A stretch of DNA of 64,000 nt from Aphrocallistes beatrix (GCA_963281255.1 OY725500.1:868001-932000), one strand, 5' to 3'. Shown: positions 43,001 through 54,663, numbered from the stretch's first letter. A program made the numbers and translations. Notes: generated by a model not told the origin, from the sequence alone.

Positions 43001-45359
43001 TGCTCAAAATATGCTCAAAATATGCTCAAAATATACCCAAATTATGCTCAAAATATGCTCAAAATATGCCCAAATTATGCTCAAAATATGCTCAAAATAT
43101 GCTCAAAATATGCTCAAATTATGCTCAAATTATGCTCAAAATATGCTCAAATTATGCTCAAAATATGCTCAGAATATGCCCAAATTATGCTCAAAATATG
43201 CTCAAAATATACCCAATTTATGCTCAAAATATGCTCAAAATATGTTCAAATTATGCTCAAAATATGCTCAAATTATGCTCAAAATATGCTCAGAATATGC
43301 CCAAATTATGCTCAAAATATGCTCAAAATATGCTCAAAATATACCCAATTTATGCTCAAAATATGCTCAAAATATGCCCAAATTATGCTCAAAATATGCT
43401 CAAAATATGCTCAAATTATGCTCAAAATATGCTCAAAATATGTTCAAATTATGCTCAAAATATGCTCAAATTATGCTCAAAATATGTTCAAATTATGCTC
43501 AAAATATGCTCAAATTATGCTCAAAATATACCCAATTTATGCTCAAAATATGCTCAAAATATGCCCAAATTATGCTCAAAATATGCTCAAAATATGCTCA
43601 AAATATACCCAAATTATGCTCAAAATATGCTCAAAATATGCTCAAAATATACCCAAATTATGCTCAAAATATGCTCAAAATATGCCCAAATTATGCTCAA
43701 AATATGCTCAAAATATGCTCAAAATATGCTCAAATTATGCTCAAATTATGCTCAAAATATGCTCAAATTATGCTCAAAATATGCTCAGAATATGCCCAAA
43801 TTATGCTCAAAATATGCTCAAATTATGCTCAAAATATGCTCAAAATATGTTCAAATTATGCTCAAAATATGCTCAAATTATGCTCAAAATATGTTCAAAT
43901 TATGCTCAAAATATGCTCAAATTATGCTCAAAATATACCCAATTTATGCTCAAAATATGCTCAAAATATGCCCAAATTATGCTCAAAATATGCTCAAAAT
44001 ATGCTCAAAATATACCCAAATTATGCTCAAAATATGCTCAAAATATGCTCAAAATATACCCAAATTATGCTCAAAATATGCTCAAAATATGCCCAAATTA
44101 TGCTCAAAATATGCTCAAAATATGCTCAAAATATGCTCAAATTATGCTCAAATTATGCTCAAAATATGCTCAAATTATGCTCAAAATATGCTCAGAATAT
44201 GCCCAAATTATGCTCAAAATATGCTCAAAATATACCCAATTTATGCTCAAAATATGCTCAAAATATGCCCAAATTATGCTCAAAATATGCTCAAATTATG
44301 CTCAGAATATGCCCAAATTATGCTCAAAATATGCTCAAAATATGCCCAAATTATGCTCAAAATATGCTCAAATTATGCTCAAAATATGCTCAAAATATAC
44401 CCAAATTATGCTCAAAATATGCTCAAAATATGTTCAAATTATGCTCAAAATATGCTCAAATTATGCTCAAAATATGTTCAAATTATGCTCAAAATATGCT
44501 CAAATTATGCTCAAAATATACCCAATTTATGCTCAAAATATGCTCAAAATATGCCCAAATTATGCTCAAAATATGCTCAAATTATGCTCAAAATATGCTC
44601 AAAATATACCCAAATTATGCTCAAATTATGCTCAAAATATGCCCAAATTATGCTCAAAATATGCTCAAATTATGCTCAAAATATGTTCAAATTATGCTCA
44701 AAATATGCTCAGAATATGCTCAAATTATGCTCAAAATATGCTCAAAATATGCTCAAAATATACCCAATTTATGCTCAAAATATGCTCAAAATATGCTCAA
44801 ATTATGCTCAAAATATGCCCAAATTATGCTCAAAATATGCTCAAATTATGCTCAAAATATGTTCAAATTATGCTCAAAATATGCTCAGAATATGCCCAAA
44901 TTATGCTCAAAATATGCTCAAATTATGCTCAAAATATGCCCAAATTATGCTCAAAATATGTTCAAATTATGCTCAAAATATGCTCAAAATATGCCCAAAT
45001 TATGCTCAAAATATGCTCAAATTATGCTCAAAATATGCCCAAATTATGCTCAAAATATGCTCAAAATATACCCAAAATATGCTCAAAATATGCTCAAAAT
45101 ATGCCCAAATTATGCTCAAAATATGCTCAAAATATACCCAAAATATGCTCAAAATATGCTCAAAATATGCCCAAATTATGCTCAAAATATGCTCAAATTA
45201 TGCTCAAAATATGCTCAAATTATGCTCAAAATATGTTCAAATTATGCTCAAAATATGCTCAGAATATGCTCAAATTATGCTCAAAATATGCTCAAAATAT
45301 ACCCAAATTATGCTCAAAATATGCCCAAATTATGCTCAAAATATGCTCAAAATATGCTA
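40052..45359. repeat. 5.3 kb satellite of 11-bp units
   Basis: About 480 tandem units of ATGCTCAAAAT and a small set of variants (ATGCTCAAATT, ATGCCCAAATT, ATGTTCAAATT, ATACCCAAATT, ATACCCAATTT, ATGCTCAGAAT). Higher-order copying is visible: about 42578-42943 is repeated with no difference I can see exactly 660 bp (60 units) later at 43238-43603. All three plus-strand frames stay open for the whole array, because the unit has no stop in any phase; the notional product repeats LKICSKYAQNM. The minus strand has stops. I regard it as non-coding satellite DNA. Confidence 0.95.
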
Positions 45360-45419
45360 AATTTTTTTATGGCGGGAAATAATGAAAATACTAAAATATT
45401 CCAGACTTTTTCCCGGGAC

Positions 45420-45457
45420 TCTATACGTATATACATTAATCGAGTTTTAATAGTAAG
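45420..45457. repeat. isolated Helitron-like 5' end (reverse)
   Basis: ATACATTAATCGAGTTTTAA followed by TAGTAAGGAT, as at 36594-36622. Confidence 0.55.
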
Positions 45458-45600
45458 GATGTATTTGCATTATAAAATGATCGAATTTCATTGGTCAGCA
45501 CATTTTGTCACCTATCTCGGCGAGGTGTGAACATGAGCACAGAAGGAATTCAAATGGAATATTGTTATATTATAGAATCCACAGTATGTTTTCTTAACTC

Positions 45601-45950
45601 AATTTAACAATTTTATCTCACACATATAAGTATCGTGCCACAACTAGACGATTATAGTTATAACTCCAGTTATAACTCCAGTTATAACTCCAGTTATAAC
45701 TCCAGCTATAACTCCAGTTATAACTGAAGCTATAACTGGAGTTATAACTGAAGTTATAATTCCAGTTATAACTGGAGTTATAACTTTTTTAATGTATAAG
45801 ATTAAGCGTTAATATATTCAGTGAGCACAGCGGGAAATTCAATGCTGTTATATTATAATCCCAGCATCCACATTGAGTTTTCTTTAGTCAATTTTATCTC
45901 ACACATATAAGTATCGTGCCACAACTAGACGATTATAGCTGTATCATACA
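45601..45950. repeat. direct repeat flanking a 12-bp minisatellite
   Basis: A roughly 50-bp block (TTTATCTCACACATATAAGT ... ACTAGACGATTATAG) occurs at about 45611-45658 and 45891-45939. Between them, 45656-45790 is a minisatellite of GTTATAACTCCA units that flips to TGGAGTTATAAC orientation halfway, so it can fold back on itself. Confidence 0.75.
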
Positions 45951-46214
45951 TCCATCAGAGCATTATATTCAAGGTTCAAAGTTTATCCCTTCCCAAATTA
46001 ATTTAAAAAGCAGTGAAAAACTTCTTATGTTCTATTGACTAAGATAAAAAATACAATACATTTTATATTACATAATACCACAACATAGTATAACACAGCA
46101 ACATAATTATCACAGCACAGTATACTGCAACATGCAATACTCTATTCATAAGAAAAAAAAGAAAAAAAAGAATAAACACTTAAAGAGTTTTTATGAAAAG
46201 CACCACAGAGATAT

Positions 46215-48653
46215 TTACATCACTTCAGTTTCATCTGTTATGGTTTCCGAAACTTTATCTTCCTCAATAAAATTAAAATAGTTGTAGACATGCTTATTAG
46301 CAGGTTCCTCTAATTGAGATTCATCAGCGTTAAGATTAACAATGGGGTGATAACCAGTGTTCCCGTGTTTCTTTTTAAAAATTCCTCTAACCCAAGAACG
46401 GCAATCACGAATGCATTTGAGCAAAATAAGCAGAACAATTAAAAACGCGAATGTAAGTATGAGCATTGTACTATTGATCGCTAACAGCAACACACTACCT
46501 GATTTATAGCTGAATTGCATGATGGATAGTATGAGTATGTATATCTCTGAGAGAAGGAGAGAAAGACAGAGAAAGGAAAATGCATACCTATGCACAGATG
46601 TACTACCAGAGAATCCACGAGGACGTCTCGCTTGGTAAATAAGATTGTATCGATCGACTGCCATCTTCATCATCAGGTAGAGCAGTCCACTCACTGTGAT
46701 GAGAGGGAACAAACTCCCGTATACGATTGCGATAGAGATCTTGGCGAGTACCCATGCATATTCTATTCCAAAATTAAATAGAGAGCTGTAACTTTCATGT
46801 GACTGGTTGGTTTCCAACTCACTACGTGCACTTAATTTATTGTATAGATAGACCAAGAGGGATGGAATTCGGAATATTTGAATGATGACGAAGAATGCTG
46901 AAATATTTAAGTAGTTCATGAAAAATATACCAGTATCAGGTGCGAATGCATTTGAAGTGACGCTAGCAAATTTTTCCATCGTTGAGTTGGCACCTTCCCT
47001 ATTCCTCACAATGAGATCCATTGCAAGAATATAACTGGTGAAAGAAAAAGAAGGAAACACCAGTAACATCATCAGGAGATAGAGATATGTTTTACAGATG
47101 GACGCCCTCATAGTACTTGCTTTGGACCAACGGTACTCGTAATGAGCGGCGTAGGAAATAATCAACGGGATTAATGCGGCTAATAGTATCTGTAACAGAG
47201 GCCCAGCATAAGCTAGTGCTAACGATCTAGTTGCGTCAAATACAGTGCTATTTGAAATACCAAAGCGACTTAATAACTTGTCAATAAGTGAGTATAGTGG
47301 TTCAATATCACTGTTAGAGTTAGCAGTTGTGTTACCAGACATTCCAACCGAACCGAGAATCATATTGAGTATGTTGATTACTCCGTTGGGAGTTGTAAAG
47401 AAGAGGAAGAATAGAATGATTCCAATATTGACAATTCCTAACCTAAAGTACCAGATGGCTCGAAACAGTTTGAAAGTACGAATGTTGGCCCAATTTAGGT
47501 CATAGGGTGAGGGGGCTCTTTTCACTTTCCATCGGTTGTGGTTTAAATATCTAGATTCATCAGATTGGGGGCGATAGAATGGTACATAAGATATATACCT
47601 ATTGTATACTATAGATATATCGAATTCCTCTGGGAATTCAACGAATACTACGCTTTGTGGATTCAACAATGCCTTTGCCTTTTCTTTTTCCATATCACAT
47701 TTAAGTATCTCGATTCGTTCTTCATAGTAGTCAATAGCAACTACCGGTTTTTTCCAACTTACAAACCTGCTCAATCCAGTATATACATACTGTTTTATGC
47801 CATACATCTCTTCCAGCAATTCGTAGTTCTCTAGAGACTTCTTTGCTTCATTGAGTTGGTTATTTAGTGAATCAAATTTCGCGACATCGTACGCGAATTC
47901 AATGGAGATAGGTTCCTCTGCTGTCTGAAGGAAGTGTTTATGCAGCGATTGTAGAATTTGTTTAGCTTCCTCTTGGTTATGTGGTTTTTTCACATGTTTT
48001 ATTTGAATGGCATTGATTTGAAAATCCCCTTTATATTCACAGCGGTAGTAAATATATAAAAAGCTCAAACCGAAAGAGAATCCAATTACGACGAGTACAT
48101 GGTTTACGATAGAGTGTAGCCAGAGTATCCCAAGGTTCTGATGTCCGCACGCTAAACAAGCTGAAATCGATGTAGTGACAATTTGACTTATTTTGAAGTC
48201 ATCGCGACTGCAGTAGGCAACGTTAACAGGAAGTATGATGAAGACACAGAAGAACACATAGCACATCATCAGGAGTAGGAGATGCAGCTGAAATATTTGG
48301 TAGAGATACGCGTCCACTCCCACCTTTTCACGGAAATTATTCAGACCGAGCATGATGTAATTTCTGATCCAGTTGAAGAATGAGTGTTCTCTTGCTACTG
48401 CATATTCTTCTTCGGTATCATCATTTTGAATGAGGGGATTTTCTGCACAGTCATTGACAATGGAATCTCTTCTCCAATGGTAAACATTCTGCTTCCCAAA
48501 CTCCCACAGCAGGAAACGTAGCACGAGAAAAAGGATGAAGAGAAATATTCCAAACACCAGTGACGATAGGAAAACGATCAATACTTGTTGGTTTGTATAT
48601 GTAGTGTTTATGCTGATGCAATATGTTGGTCCTCCTAAATCGGGATCCACCAT
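46215..48653 (-). CDS. TMEM63: TMEM63/CSC1-like (OSCA family) cation channel
   Basis: 812 residues in one exon from the ATG at 48653. OSCA/TMEM63 proteins are osmotically or mechanically gated cation channels. The layout fits: an N-terminal membrane helix (about 22-50), helices near 118-145 and 178-203, a long cytoplasmic domain (about 205-395) with the RNA-recognition-like QSVVFVEFPEEFD (333-345) and the conserved APSPYDLNWANI (380-391), then the channel core. Core signatures are HYEYRWSKASTMR (504-516), the K-x-Y helix with LLVFPSFSFTSYIL, PDTGIFFMNYLNISAFF (572-588), RIPSLLVYLY (595-604), FNFGIEYAWVL and MMKMAVDRYNLIYQ (661-674). The C-terminal tail is acidic. I cannot tell which vertebrate paralogue (A, B or C) is closest. 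The lack of introns in so long an ORF is notable. Confidence 0.92.
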   Translation of the reverse strand: MVDPDLGGPTYCISINTTYTNQQVLIVFLSSLVFGIFLFILFLVLRFLLWEFGKQNVYHWRRDSIVNDCAENPLIQNDDTEEEYAVAREHSFFNWIRNYIMLGLNNFREKVGVDAYLYQIFQLHLLLLMMCYVFFCVFIILPVNVAYCSRDDFKISQIVTTSISACLACGHQNLGILWLHSIVNHVLVVIGFSFGLSFLYIYYRCEYKGDFQINAIQIKHVKKPHNQEEAKQILQSLHKHFLQTAEEPISIEFAYDVAKFDSLNNQLNEAKKSLENYELLEEMYGIKQYVYTGLSRFVSWKKPVVAIDYYEERIEILKCDMEKEKAKALLNPQSVVFVEFPEEFDISIVYNRYISYVPFYRPQSDESRYLNHNRWKVKRAPSPYDLNWANIRTFKLFRAIWYFRLGIVNIGIILFFLFFTTPNGVINILNMILGSVGMSGNTTANSNSDIEPLYSLIDKLLSRFGISNSTVFDATRSLALAYAGPLLQILLAALIPLIISYAAHYEYRWSKASTMRASICKTYLYLLMMLLVFPSFSFTSYILAMDLIVRNREGANSTMEKFASVTSNAFAPDTGIFFMNYLNISAFFVIIQIFRIPSLLVYLYNKLSARSELETNQSHESYSSLFNFGIEYAWVLAKISIAIVYGSLFPLITVSGLLYLMMKMAVDRYNLIYQARRPRGFSGSTSVHRYAFSFLCLSLLLSEIYILILSIMQFSYKSGSVLLLAINSTMLILTFAFLIVLLILLKCIRDCRSWVRGIFKKKHGNTGYHPIVNLNADESQLEEPANKHVYNYFNFIEEDKVSETITDETEVM

Positions 48654-49623
48654 TTCAACTTAGTTGTTCGCTAATATCGGAAATAAATGCATTGTTAAAT
48701 CAAATGTAAATTCAAAATTATTGAGCTTAGTGGACATTTTAGGTAAAAAAAGTGCTTGGTGGGGTTTTGGTGCAAAAAAACTAATTTCAACCTCATTTCC
48801 ATCCGAAATTTCTTTTTTCAATTTTTCAATTTTGACCTCTACGCCGTAATTTATCGCTGGCAGGCGATTTTTAGATTGAAAATTTTGCTCTGTTAATGAT
48901 AACTTACGCTATGTGACGCATGTTTATTATCTTAACTTTCGGAGTAAAGAATTGAGTCGAAAATATTTACAGCAAATTCAAAAAAATTCGAATGCGAATT
49001 TACAATCAAATAAATCATCTTTTAAACTGAGTGCAATTTTATCACTTTATCTTATTTTTCTATGATTTTTGGTCGAATACTTTTGTCCTGGCTGCGTATT
49101 ATTAATTAGAATGTTAACAAGATTTATATATTGTCTACAAAGTTTCTATTTATATTAATCGAGTAGTTGTTTATCAAGATATTGAGATGAGGTATTATCA
49201 CAGTGGTATATGATGAGCGAATTTAGAGATTATATAATATCAAAGTACCTATGATCTTTTCACATTTATAAATAATATATAGTGCATATTATAGATTTAT
49301 ATGCAACTTATTGCATTATTAATACATGACAATATAAGAAGCAATGAGAGTAATGCATTATATGTAATCTCTATTATTTGTGAATGAGAAGAGATCATCG
49401 GTACTTTGAGAATATTATATCATCTCAATCCAGTAGTCTATATACCACTGAGTGGTAGGATACTTTACATATGAAAAATGCAATAAGATGCACAGAAATG
49501 GATAAGATATATGTAATATCTTGTATATAAGTCTAATAGTATTATGTAACTACGAGTAATATAGAGTTGGGGATAGATTATTATACTCACGCATTTTAAC
49601 CTAATTGGTTTGTTTCATTATTG
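48654..49623. other. TMEM63 upstream region with a palindromic repeat
   Basis: 49195-49475 is an imperfect inverted repeat centred near 49300-49330. Its arms share CAGTGGTATAT and AAAGTACC(T/G)ATGATCT blocks, so it is probably a MITE. No promoter motif was recognised. Confidence 0.55.
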
Positions 49624-49833
49624 ATGATGTTTTCCTCAATTATATTCTTATTTCTGTTCATATTTTGTATTTGTGTTAAAGGAAGACAGACTATCTCTTC
49701 ACTGGTGGAGTCTGTCAAAAGGATCTATTCAGGCCTAGGTGCATCTCGAAATTGCGATAACATGGACAAAGTGATGATGTGGCGAGCTGTGATTAAATGC
49801 TCAAACATCACTGGACGCGATGATAATCCCTAG
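49624..49833 (+). CDS. possible small secreted peptide (doubtful)
   Basis: 69 residues from an ATG at 49624. It starts with a convincing signal sequence (MMFSSIIFLFLFIFCICVKG) followed by a short polar region with two cysteines (RNCDNM, VIKCSNITG). No homologue recognised and no splice partner found. It may be chance: AT-rich DNA often encodes hydrophobic runs. Confidence 0.25.
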   Translation: MMFSSIIFLFLFIFCICVKGRQTISSLVESVKRIYSGLGASRNCDNMDKVMMWRAVIKCSNITGRDDNP

Positions 49834-50830
49834 TCGATGATCTTACACACTGGACATATATATGCTGACTGTACAAAATAGTTTGCAGTAACCTAACTTC
49901 TTCATTTTTCTCACTTCATCTCTTGGCATCTATCATTGGGCTGTGCATCTAGTGCCTCTTCTAAAATACAGACCAATTCCGCAGCCATACATTGTGACAC
50001 GCGAACCGGAAACTTAGCTCCAGCTGGAATCAGCACATCGAAAAATATAGAGCGAGTTAAGATAACTTTTATATTTGTTGTAGTTTATAACTTTGTGTAC
50101 GTTTACAGACATAAAATCTAAGTATCCACACAACTATGCATTAAAATTCCCAATCTTGAAAGTTATTGGCCATATTTCTCATCACCTCTGTTTTGTTCGC
50201 TCTAGCCTAAATTTATAACTTGTGAAAACTGTTCTTTCCTCTTTAATTACATCCGTGTGCAAACCTAAGAGGTAATGATTCAGTTGAACATCCAAGACGA
50301 CAAAAACGTCATTTAGACAAACCATTCTTACCCTCTAGACTAGTCCCAATTAAGCGGTGTTCTAATTATGCCGATTAACTAAGAGGATTCGAGTATATTC
50401 TAAACCTGTAAAGAAATAGCAAAGAAACGATTATTCTTGACAAAGAAATGCAACACTGATGTTTATGATAAATTATGCAACAGAAGAGGATGATTGCTTT
50501 TTTTGAAAACCATATAAGTTACGATATTAGCCATGCAAATTAACTCGCATGATAATTGTTACTAAAGCTAAAAGTAGGCAAAATTGAATAGATTGACTAG
50601 TACGAATATCTTCTCATGGTTATATATGCGAGTGAGTAGTTCGAAAATATTGTGAAGTAGTTCGACGTTTTCACATATTATTACTTTGAAGAGAAATACT
50701 TTAAACAAATGAACATATATTGCCAGTCCAAAGTATTAGAACAGCATATTGCATGACCTCTTTATTTAAGTTGAATAAATATCATTCTTATGCAAAATTT
50801 ATTTAATAACATTATTGTAGAAGTGAAGAA
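49834..50830. other. intergenic, little seen
   Basis: 50339-50392 has CCCAATTAAGCGGTGTTC and GATTAACTAAGAGG, resembling the pogo-like debris near 31552. The last 50 bp before 50831 resemble the region upstream of ferritin-like genes 1 and 3 (CATTCTTATGCAAA, AAGTGAAGA). Confidence 0.4.
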
Positions 50831-51885
50831 ATGGCAACCCCAGTGAGTTCTAATGGAGAATCGGAACTAAAAAGTGAGTTCTAGCATTTATTAATTGAAT
50901 TGTATATCAATTTATTGCATTCAAAATTCTGCGGAGTTTCTCCGCAATGGAACATTTATTTTAAGCAATGCAAAAATAGCCCTGCCAATCCTGAATCCTA
51001 GCCCAAAGGCACTACCAATCCTCATCCCAAGTGTACGCCCCTCGATTAGAATGCTATGCTAATAATATCGAATAAGGAGTCTCAAATATAATAATGTTAA
51101 CAGTACCAGCTTTAACCATTTAAATATATAGAATATAGTAGATTTTTGATCATTTTGTTTAAGTGTAGACATTGAAAGATGTCTCTTTAAAAAGAAAAAT
51201 AAGCTGAAAAAAAAATTCAGCTTATTTTTCTGAAATTCGCAGAGAATACAAAAACCAATTCATCATTATCTACATTCAAGAGATGCAACATTTCAGAATG
51301 GCCAGCGACATGCTCATCTCAATTGGAGGAGTTCCAAACTTGCAAAAGGTCAAATTTCCTTCTAGTTATGGAGAAAGTCATATGCCAACAAAGTTAACTC
51401 GATTGAATTTGAAGTCATTGTTACGTTTCGCAAAAAATGAAAAACCATACCCTGAAGGTAAATCGCAGCCTGAATCAAAGCCAGGACTCATATCGTCACT
51501 GCTTTCTGATTTTTTGACGAAGGAGATGCAAAGGAGGATAATTTCGCCTATCTAAATATCGCACGACTTTACGAAGCTATTTACAAAGGTTTTAAAACGA
51601 TCCATAAAATAAAAAATTTGGAGACATGATGTTTACTTTAAAACCGAACATGCAACCAATCATGCAGCAGTACACTGATGTTGACAGCTGTTTAAAAGAT
51701 ATCAAAACAATAGAGACACAAGGAGAAGGTACAGGAGGGGGAAAGCTGTACTACGATGCTATTCATGATTTAATCGAATGGGTAAAAAATGTGAAGTTTC
51801 CTGAATCGTTGCCAGAAGATAAAAAGAAAAAGGGCGAAGAGTTTCGCACAGAACTGTTGAAAATTGGACAAAGATTGCCATAAGT
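50831..51885 (+). pseudogene. ferritin-like domain gene 2, truncated pseudogene
   Basis: Exon 1 is present (50831-50873, MATPVSSNGESELK, donor AAAA|GTGAGT). Exon 2 similarity begins only at about 51216 (SAYFSEIRREYKNQF), so its first 330 bp, including the LREALQ helix, are missing. The rest is close to gene 1: CIQEMQH has become YIQEMQHFRMASDMLISIGG, and the frame is lost by a small insertion near 51490-51530 and another near 51600-51625. The copy ends after ELLKIGQRLP at about 51885, losing the last 640 or so residues. A 16-bp palindrome marks the 5' breakpoint (51193-51231). It is a host gene copy that cannot make the enzyme. Confidence 0.85.
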
Positions 51886-52085
51886 GGCACATGTTGCAGG
51901 GAAACGGGCCCATTAAAGGAAATCAACAAAAGTATATTTGAAGAGGTCGGAGGGACAGTTTCCATTGATATCACAATGTTTACACTTGTTTAATATTGTA
52001 TTCAATGGGTTGTGCCACTTTGGCAAAAGTGAAACACATTAGAATGTATCACAATACTTTTGGCCAGGTAGTGTATGTAGTGCTT
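51886..52085. other. breakpoint flank, nothing recognised
   Basis: Unique-looking sequence between the pseudogene end and the Helitron-like repeat. Confidence 0.4.
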
Positions 52086-52768
52086 TCACTACGCGGCTGG
52101 CGGACACTTTGTGTCCGCCGGAAGCACCTTTTGGGTGCCTGGGCTCACGATGAGTAATTAAAAGGAAGATAACATCTCTAAATATGTGTGTCTTATTGTT
52201 ATAATCGACATCACTCAAAAAATCCATCAAATTTGTCAAATTTTAGATGTGCAATGATGACGTCATAAGAGAGTGATGAGTCATCATTTTTTTATGAAAG
52301 TTTTAACAAATTTGCGATATATTAATATACAATATATATTAAAATTTCAGCCTTTTATATCTAAAATGACAGTTATAGTCGAAAAACTGAAATTTCTAAT
52401 CATAAAAAAGGTGGTAATGACATCATAATTCCATGATGATTCGACATTTTCGTCTGCGGTCAGAACCTAGTGGAGCCATAGCCAAAAGACTCCCACAAGC
52501 CAAAAATCAACTTTCTGTGCTTAGCAGCTTATTCAATAAATTCGTTATATATATATATCTTTACTATTAAAACTCGATTAATATTATATATACGTACGCG
52601 TATGTGTATGTATGTGTAACGAATTGATTGAAGAAACTGCTAGGTGTAGAAAGCTGATTTTTGGCATGCGGGAGTTTTTGGCTATGGCTCCAGTAAGTTC
52701 TGAGCTCAGACGAAAATGTCGACTCATCATGGAATTATGACGTCATTGTCACCTTTTTAGTGTGCTTT

Positions 52769-52996
52769 CTATAGCATACTTGCCAACTGTCCCGTTTTTA
52801 GCGGGACGTCCCGCTTTTTTCACTCTTCTATTGAGCTAATTTTGTCGAGTGTCCCGCTTTTTCATGAAATTTCTTCATAAAGTCCCGCTTTTTTGACTCT
52901 ATGTATAATACATTTCTATTGCGTCCCGCCATGTCCCGCGAAATTCAACGCTGCGTCCCGCTTTTATCATGGCTCAGGTTGGCATGTATGCTATAG
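52769..52996. mobile_element. MITE with CATACTTGCCAAC ends
   Basis: CTATAGCATACTTGCCAAC and GTTGGCATGTATGCTATAG form the ends. Interior GTCCCGCTTTTT repeats. Same family as 30520-30718. The outer CTATAG may be part of the inverted repeat or a target duplication. Confidence 0.75.
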
Positions 52997-53265
52997 TATT
53001 AGTATAGTAGCATACTAATTGTATTGGATGCACAATACTGAAATTAGGATTTTCCGGCCGTCCGTAATCCGTGTCCTGACCGGAGTTTAAGAGATATCGT
53101 CTTGAAATTTTTATAGAACGTGCAACGTAATATGAAAATTTGCACCTCGATATACGATTTTTGATTTATGCTGAATAAGCATGATGACACAGCAATTTAT
53201 CACTTTTATCATTTCTCCTATATTAGCCAAAGTATAAATAGTAGAAACTTGATATTGATATGGAA

Positions 53266-53457
53266 CAGGGTATTATACAGCCTTCCAGAGATACGCTCCT
53301 AATCTAAAATTTCTAAATTTTCATACGCCTAAATCGCTAAATGACATTATAATATTGGATAAATTGGGTATTATTCTGAATTTTTACGCTCCTAAACACT
53401 TTGCAGCTTAAAATCATACGCCTAAAGGAGCGTCTCACGCTCCTAGATAATTCCTTG
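53266..53457 (-). mobile_element. MITE family 1, copy 3
   Basis: Reverse orientation: CAGGGTATTAT to ATAATTCCTTG, with an exact 8-bp target duplication ATATGGAA (53258-53265 and 53458-53465). Confidence 0.88.
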
Positions 53458-53851
53458 ATATGGAAGGCAGGCAATGGAGTCCACTAGATAGTATCAAAGT
53501 CTCCAATTAATCGGGCCGATATCCAAGGTGACAATGACGGATCAAAAATTTTTATCTCGTCATCATCTCATTAAGTATTCAAAGTTTGATTTCCTCCCAT
53601 TTTTTTCTTATTTCTTATTCTTATTTATTAAATAAAATGAATTCTTTGAATTTCACTAGACGAGATTAATAAAATCTAAATTGAAATGCTGAAATCTCAA
53701 GGTGATTTATGAGATTTGGAAGCACACTTCCATCCCGTCTGTGGGGGGGTTTTTAGAATTCGAAATTTCATTTTTGGGGCCATAACTCAGCCATTTTAAG
53801 TGATAGAAGCTGATATTTTATAGTTTCTTAACCTTTTTAGACTTTCGTACC

Positions 53852-54436
53852 TAGGGATTCCAATCCCGGTCAAATTTCTCAATCCCGGGATTTCGGGATT
53901 GATATTTTTCTAATCCCGGGATTCAAGATCTTTCCAATCCCGGGATCCCGGGATTTTTCGGGATTGTATCTCGCTGCAAAATTTATTTAAATTTTAATTT
54001 TGAAAATTAAGAGAAGGAAGATATTATTTTATTTAATTCTTGACAAACTCTTTGAAAACAAGGGATGTACTTTCTGCCATAAAAATATGAGATAATCGTA
54101 ATATTTGATTATTTATTATTGTAGAAAGCCTATTTATAGATTAGTAAATAGTAATACAGTACATACTTGTAAATCGTATTGTTGTTATTTGACACTGAAT
54201 AGTGTATTTGTAAGCTACCATTGTAAATAGGATCTTGTTTCTAAGTAGTATGATTGGTAATTATAAGGAAATTGTTCAACTGTTTAAACATAGAGTAGAC
54301 ATAACACTAAGTTTCGGGATCCCGGGATTGAGAAGGTAATCCCGGGATTGAAATATCGGGATCGGGATTATAAAACTAATCACGGGATTGAATCCCGGAG
54401 GTAAAATGGACCGCGATCCCGGGATTGTATTCCCTA
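53852..54436. mobile_element. hAT-like MITE with AATCCCGGGATT repeats
   Basis: Ends TAGGGATTCCAATCCCGG and CCGGGATTGTATTCCCTA, an imperfect inverted repeat. An 8-bp flank TTCGTACC (53844-53851) / TTCATACC (54437-54444) differs at one base. Subterminal AATCCCGGGATT palindromes are clustered at both ends; the middle is AT-rich and non-coding. Confidence 0.82.
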
Positions 54437-54663
54437 TTCATACCCCTCCAGCTTTCAAAATCAACCCTCGCACCCCCAGGTAAACGATATATATCTTTGA
54501 TTTTGACTAACAAAGTACTTGTACATACTTATAGATATTTCGTATATAACATTTAATATCTATAAGCTGGTAATATCAATTCGGCTAGTACGTACTTTTT
54601 ACGCTTCCCTGAGGGGTAATCTCATCCGAGTTCTACTGTATAATTAAAACCCCTGTATGAATT

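Larger units (their letters stand above)
52086..53851. mobile_element. Helitron-like repeat, head-to-head pair, copy B, with nested insertions
   Basis: An inverted unit (from GGCTGGCGGACAC at 52093 to about 52553) faces a forward unit starting TCTTTACTATTAAAACTCGA at about 52558. The forward unit stops near 52760 at CACCTTTTTAG and resumes at about 53755 (CATAACTCAGCCATTTTAAG). The interruption holds the MITEs at 52769-52996 and 53266-53457. Confidence 0.65.

Noticed and set aside
40049-45530. Three overlapping open frames of almost 1,800 codons each
   Set aside because: They are by-products of an 11-bp satellite unit that lacks stops in every plus-strand phase; there is no domain, splice context or start that favours one frame.
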